Shown piece by piece: positions 58,727 through 64,000 of a DNA stretch of 64,000 nt. Source of the DNA: Combretum micranthum (taxonomy: Eukaryota; Streptophyta; Magnoliopsida; Myrtales; Combretaceae); the NCBI GenBank assembly GCA_024138025.1, contig JAMXBD010000064.1:620001-684000 (forward strand), read 5' to 3'. The notes under the pieces are model-generated. The model was not told the DNA's origin. It did no database searches and was given only the letters and a program-made list of their open reading frames with translations. Both the position numbers and the translations under genes were made by a program. How positions within the stretch are numbered: position 1 is the stretch's first letter; each line of letters opens with the position of its first letter.

Positions 58727-59349
58727 CAAGGTGGTACAAACGAACAGCTGAGCAGAAAGATTGAAGAAGCCAGTCGACAACAGGTTCTGGATGATCTTAC
58801 TGGAGACTTGGCTCCGTTCTCCCATGTTGACCGTAGAAATCATGCTTCCATTGTCTAGGTAAGTTTTTTTTCTTTTAATGATATTTTAACAAGTCAAGCA
58901 GTATAATACGTGTGCTTATTAGCTGATTTCTATTCTTAAAGACTTCTATTGAATTCCTCAGATGACAAACTGGCAATTTAGAATATTCTTCTATCTTTTT
59001 CTTTCTTAAAAATTGTAGAATATAAAGATATATCTTGTATTTATCTTACTTGGTCACATCATACCCACTTGCAATAGTTAAACTCCCAAAAAAAAAAAAA
59101 ATATATATATATGAATATGCATCTCAACTTTTTAGAGTGTAGAATGTTAGCTTGTTTGTAATTATAACTTTTACTTGGTCAATTCAAGTCAACTCTGATA
59201 GAAATCAACTTCGGAAAATAATAGCAATTGTATGTTAACACGAAAAAATTACTAGGTGTTGTATTGGAGATAAGATTTTACAACTTAGCATATTTTAACA
59301 AATGTAATTGTGATAGCATTAACGAATGTAATTAATACTCGATTGGGTA

Positions 59350-60830
59350 AGATATCTAGGTGAGTATTGAGGGTAATAAGTTAGGATATGGATATAAATT
59401 TTTTGTAACATGTTTTCATAAGTTATGATATAGGTATAAGGTCTTCATACCTTATATCCATCTTAATACCTGTATCATACTATAGATGGTATGGATTTTG
59501 AAGTATCATGTATCTATCATATTAGATATCATATAATAATTTTAATATATAATAAATAATAATATTTTATTTTTTATTTTTCAATTACTTCTATTCAAGA
59601 TTATAATCATACAATACATTATAAAATGTTTTATATTATCGAACAATTTGTTATCAATTTATATTGGAATGACTTGTTACTTTTATTTTAGATGAACTAT
59701 TGTTAGGGATCTGAAGTATGCCTTCAATTGGGAAAAAATCCAGTGGGCTTTGTCAAGGATTACACAAATGGGCTTTAGACACCATCTATAACCCAAAACC
59801 TTAAGGCAATGGATTAATGGGTTTTTCTTCTTATTAACTCTTCACACAAATTCCATATTTCCCATATGGGATTCTCACACTTGCAACCTAACAATCTCCT
59901 CTTCAAGTGTGAGTCTCCATAATGGGATAGGTCATACTCCCCATCAATAAGAGCTTATCAAACCGACTCTACTAAACCTACTTTGTGAGTAGTCCCACCT
60001 ACTCACCATGGGTTTCACGGACAAGTCATACTACAAAACTCTTCTTTCCACATAGTGTGCCAACCATGGGAGATTTCCAGCTGAACCATCGGCTCTGATA
60101 TCAATTGTTAAGGATCCGGAGTATGCATTCAATGGGGAGAAATCCAATGGGCTTTGTGAAAGATTACACAAATGGGCTTTAGACACCATCTATTACCCAA
60201 AACCTTAAGGCAATGGGTTAATAGGTCTTCCCTCTTATAAACTCTTCACACAAGTCATATTTTCCATGTGGGATTCTCTCACTTGCACCCTAACAACTAT
60301 GATTGTATATATATAATTGAACTCCAAAATCATGTAGAAATGTTTATATTATAACACCAATTAATATAGAAGTAGTTCCAAAGTTTTTAATTTTAGAATT
60401 TGGTGCAAGTTTTATAATTTTTTTTAATTTGCATAAAGAGGTTCGATAGATAATTATTGTAAGTTTCAACTTTTATGTACAACTAGATTCTATAGATCGT
60501 AGAACTTGTGATATTGATAAATTACTTTTTAAATTTCTCTCAACATCTTGTTATATTGAATAAATGAGAATAAAATAGTGTTACATATTATATAACACCA
60601 TATGAAAGATTATAAACTTGAAGTTTTAAAAAGAAGAAAAAAAAATAGAGATTTTGTGCAAAAAAATTACAAGTTTCACAAAGTACTATGTATTCTATAG
60701 GTTTTATAGGGTACGGAGTGGGTACAACGTGCTACATGATAGGTTCCAAATATAAAATTCAATACCTTGTACCTTTAGAAGAGGGTATGACTAATACTCC
60801 ATACATTAACCACCTTATACTCACTCATCC
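59350..60830. mobile_element. TTAGGGGT-type element in intron 3 of copy 2
   Basis: The orthologous insertion to 40210-40990, enlarged by the TRIM at 59701-60295. The degraded right end (ATACTCACTCATCCTTAA) corresponds to the inverted-repeat end of the copy at 8048-9739. Confidence 0.6.
59701..60295 (-). mobile_element. TRIM retrotransposon with ACTAT target duplication
   Basis: Terminal repeats at 59701-59893 and 60106-60295 start TGTTA and end TAACA. On the minus strand a tRNA-Met-type primer site (TGATATCAGAGCCGATGG) follows the first repeat, and a polypurine tract, GAAGAGGAGAT, precedes the second. Perfect ACTAT flanks lie at 59696-59700 and 60296-60300. It is the same family as 42597-43203 but in opposite orientation and at another site. 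It is absent from copy 1. Confidence 0.9.
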
Positions 60831-62032
60831 TTAATGTTTGAGGTGTATTTTAAATTTTTATTATTTAATAGTGATTTTGATGTTCTAATAATTATTTAGT
60901 TGTTAAATATATATTATTAAGTATAAATAATAAATTTGGTACTTGAACTTTATACAAAAATTTAATTTCATCTCTAATTTTGAAGTGGTTAATTTTACAT
61001 CTATTCAAACCTTTCAAGTCAGTAAATTGATTAAACGGTATTAAAAGGATAATAAAATTAGTTATGAAAAGTTTAATTGAACATTAAATTAATTATTTTA
61101 AAATTTATTTATGAGTGCTTACAATTATGTTCACATCTATTTGAATGTTCACGGGTATATTACACCTTTATCCAAAAATTAAAGATGAAAGGGTATAATC
61201 TCCACTTGGAGGAGTTATCGATATGATTGGAGAGAGATGGCCAAATCTGACGTAGTAAAATAGTATTATCCATGGAATGTATAGGAAGGCTCGTCAACCT
61301 ATCTTGTCATTGAAGGATGTACATAAGAAGTCCCACGGTTTGAGTCGGCATCCGGCAATAATATCATGCTACTTAGTCGCTATCATCCAAATTCCAACCC
61401 ATACGCCATGCCAAGGTTTTCTATCGATAGTGATAGGCTGGTAGCAAGTTTCCCTATAAGATTGATTAGAGGGAATAAAAAAAAAAAAAAAATAAAAACG
61501 AAGAAAACCTTAAAAAAAGTATAACAATTTTATATTTAATTGTTTATGGATGCCTAGGATTACTCATTATCATAAACATTCCCCAGAACGATTTGGACCA
61601 ACCTATGGATTCGACCTGTCGGCCCATGTCTGAATTTTTGGGATCTGTAACTGATTAACCGCCCCCGATAGGAGATGAAACGGATACAACCCGTGGACCT
61701 ACTAGGTTTGACCCATCTCTTTTTATTGTCTATATTAATTTTTAATTATTTTTAATGAAGGAACCCATTTGAATTTTCGATTACCGGGCTGAATCAAATT
61801 TCAATTCGGAACTCAACCTAAAGAGATGTCTACATTAACATACCCTTTTCTTAAAAAAAATTTAACAAAGATTACGAGGAAATAATAGTTATGTCTGTTC
61901 CGTCTAAAAAGTGTTCTATCAATGCCTCAGAACTTGATGAAATTAGAGGGAGAAAATTAATGATTTGTCAACTTCCCAGCTATTTCGTATTCATTTAGAG
62001 TCTGACTGAATGCAAATGTTTGTTATAAGGGT

Positions 62033-62212
62033 TTGTTTTCTCATATTCTGATTATTTTGATATCATAATTTTATCGTTTTTAAATAGATATTTGTCAAAA
62101 AAGATACCAATGAAAAAGTGACAGTTTTATTTATAAACCAATCAAACATATATGATATAGATACAGATCAAACACAAATATGATACAGATAAAATCTAAC
62201 AATCCAAATAGA
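62033..62212. mobile_element. MITE specific to Csl copy 2 intron 3
   Basis: It sits between GTTTGTTATAA and AAAAAAAAAAGATAAAAAC, where copy 1 is continuous (about 44630-44655). The ends are GGGTTTGTTTTCTC and, inverted, TATTTGGATTGTTAGATTTT. It belongs to the hAT-like MITE group. Confidence 0.6.
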
Positions 62213-62824
62213 TAATTAAAAAAAAAAAAAGATAAAAACTTAGTTACTCATATACAAATCAAATATATCTAATAAAGATGACAAATATCAAATATATATG
62301 CATACATATATATATATGCAAATTAGATATAAATTAGAAATAAACAATTTAAACATATACTTAATTGAATTTGAGACTTTAAGATGAAAAATAAAATCAT
62401 GATTTACCGTGATTGAGACATTTAATGGTAAAAATATAACTTTATACCTTCCCAAGATTTTCAGTCTCTGATACATGAGTTTTTAATTAAACACATTATA
62501 TGAAGTTGAATTTTTTTTCTTTTTCAATTAGAACTAAGAAAGAAAACTCATATTTTAAACATCATTTATACCATCGGAGTTACAGTACCTTGGCGAGAAT
62601 GCATATTTAGATTTAGAAGAAAATGAATTTCATATAAACGCAATTAAAAGAAGAGCTAGAAGAACAATATTATTTAAAATTTGCTAGAAGGAATAGTAGA
62701 AAATTATCAAATTGCAACACTACCTGACAATTTTTATTTGCTATTATTGGTTGCTTTGCTACGTAAGATAGAAGATTAGGTAGATTTTTACTTATTTTAA
62801 TATGCGTTCCATTGATGGTGTAAC

Positions 62825-62900
62825 ATATAAAAAAAAACGAAACCGGAATTGTCGGTTCCGTTTTGAAACGGGGAGGGGGAACGGTGAACTGGAATTTTTT
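62825..62900. repeat. GGTTCC-type fragment
   Basis: ACGAAACCGGAATTGTCGGT and TTCCGTTTTGAAACGG resemble the ends of the elements at 8266 and 29315. It starts where collinearity with copy 1 is lost. Confidence 0.4.
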
Positions 62901-63580
62901 TTTTTTAAAAAAGACAATCCAACATGATTATTAACATGAAAAGAAATTGGGAAAAATTGGTCAAATAAAAAGATGAAACTGAAGAAAAAAGGGACTTGAC
63001 AATCGCAGTGCTCGTCCATGTTTTCCTCACTTACGGATTCTTTCTTTTCTCTTACCTGTTAGTTTTTTTATTTTTTTTACCTTACTTGATGCTCTTCGAA
63101 AAATGATGCCATTCTATATTTTCAAGTGAGATATCGTAATGTCAAGAATAAAAAAATACAGTTTATACTAATTAACACCAACAAGCAAATTTATGAAATA
63201 ATAGCGTGGGAGCACGAAAGTGATAGTACAAAAATGAATAACCATATTTGGCTAGATTTATAGGCCGCTCTTATCAGTGTTGTATCGTTTCAACATTTGC
63301 AAAATTTCAATCTTTCAGCATTCAATTCTTCCACTTTTGTAGCCTTTATTTTGCACATCTACTCAGTCATGAAAATTGAATTTATTTTATGTTTGCCCAT
63401 TTTAATCTGCGTGTCTAACACACCATCTTCACATTTTCTTTGTTTTTTTTCCCCGATGCCCAAGCCCCCAACCCCCTTTCAATATAACATGATGTGTCTG
63501 ACATATGTTACATCAATTTTTTTTTTAACTTTTCCCCATTTTTTAAATATATATATATATATTTTTTAATTTTCCTCCAA
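62901..63580. other. Copy 2-specific sequence, nothing recognised
   Basis: AT-rich DNA with T runs. Frames at 62792-63019 and 63297-63569 have no recognisable domain. Confidence 0.45.
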
Positions 63581-64000
63581 CGTACTTTGCAAGCTACTAG
63601 CTAGTAGACAATTTGTGATATAAGTAGATTCTCCCACGTTGGCTCTGCAATTATAACCATGATGTAATTTTATTATTTAATTATAAATATACATTACATA
63701 TTATCATTTTAAATATCTGTTAATATTATTTCTATATTTAAAAACGTGATATATCATCTAGAAAAATTTATACCCTTAAAAATTTTGATGATGTGATATC
63801 ATTTACTAAATGTGTATGGAAAGAGGTTTTCGAATATTTTCTACCAATTGTGGTGATAAAGCGTTGGAAAATTCTATCATCCCAATTTGAACAAAACAAT
63901 GTTTGTATTAAAATATTGATTGCACTTTTTATAAAAAAAGTAAATATAAAATGAAAAATATATTTATTTTGATTTCTTAATAAATCTTTCAAAATACCAA

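Larger units (their letters stand above)
57204..64000 (+). pseudogene. Cellulose synthase-like pseudogene, copy 2
   Basis: Exon 1 (57204-57457) is nearly identical to that of copy 1, with the two N-terminal membrane segments, but its donor is GC (AAAG|GCAATA). Exon 2 (57998-58097) has 100 bp where copy 1 has 340: exactly 240 bp, 80 codons, are missing, including SDDG. Exon 3 (about 58733-58858) has lost its acceptor to a MITE and ends in TAG where copy 1 has AAG. Intron 3 then runs collinearly with copy 1 to the window end. Exon 4 would start just past 64000. The straight frame at 57204-57743 reads into intron 1. Loss of the first catalytic motif rules out normal activity. Downstream exons cannot be seen here. 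Confidence 0.85.
58859..64000 (+). other. Intron 3 of Csl copy 2 (to window end)
   Basis: It is collinear with 39526-45980 through many blocks, for example AACTTGATAAAATTAGAG-type text near 44540 and 61935, and TTTGCTAGAAGGAATAGTAG near 45105 and 62680. It differs by its own insertions: a TRIM at 59701, a MITE at 62033 and a GGTTCC-type segment at 62825. Between about 62820 and 63575 no collinearity with copy 1 was seen. It resumes at about 63580. Confidence 0.75.

Noticed and set aside
63297..63569. 90-codon frame near the window end
   Set aside because: Low-complexity T-rich sequence without domain or splice context; absent from the matching part of Csl copy 1.

Overview
The window is nuclear DNA from a flowering plant, most likely a eudicot. 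It is very AT-rich and its coding sequence is split by GT-AG introns. Much of it is transposable-element sequence: Ty1/copia, a Ty3/gypsy chromovirus with a chromodomain, TRIMs, a LARD-like element, MITEs and a SINE. No bacterial or organellar gene organisation is visible, and I found no convincing tRNA, rRNA or CRISPR.

The only recognisable host gene family is a tandem cluster of cellulose synthase-like genes of the CslB/CslH type, all on the + strand. Copy 1 (37196-50887) has nine exons, the D, DxD, TED and QQRRW catalytic motifs, and membrane segments at both ends. It also has an apparent +1 frameshift in its last exon. Copy 2 (57204 to beyond the window end) is a pseudogene. It has a GC instead of GT donor after exon 1, an exact 240-base in-frame loss in exon 2 that removes the first catalytic aspartates, a MITE at the exon 3 acceptor, and an in-frame stop at the end of exon 3. 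A third relic at about 664-893 keeps only the promoter, leader and first three codons, and is cut off by a copia element.

Layout: 1-658, start of a minus-strand copia element; 664-893, Csl promoter relic; 894-6440, decayed copia (+); 6441-9739, small repeats and a 1.7-kb TIR element holding a second element; 9857-26996, a minus-strand chromovirus with a solo LTR inside its left LTR and a LARD-like element with a tRNA-Asp-type primer site inside it; 26997-29158, another gypsy-type LTR; 29315-30838, two MITE-like elements; 31128-36345, minus-strand copia with two LTRs and a fold-back MITE; 36346-50887, Csl copy 1; 50888-55465, intergenic sequence with a near-identical 371-bp tandem duplication carrying the last exon of an unidentified gene; 55471-57068, SINE and an internally deleted copia in the copy 2 upstream region; 57069-64000, Csl copy 2.

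The two Csl copies share their 5' region, exons and the long intron 3. Each carries its own later insertions, including one TRIM each with perfect 5-bp target duplications. These insertions give a relative history: duplication first, then independent insertion and decay. I see no evidence of a new enzymatic or defence system. The notable content is this layered record of gene decay and nested transposition.
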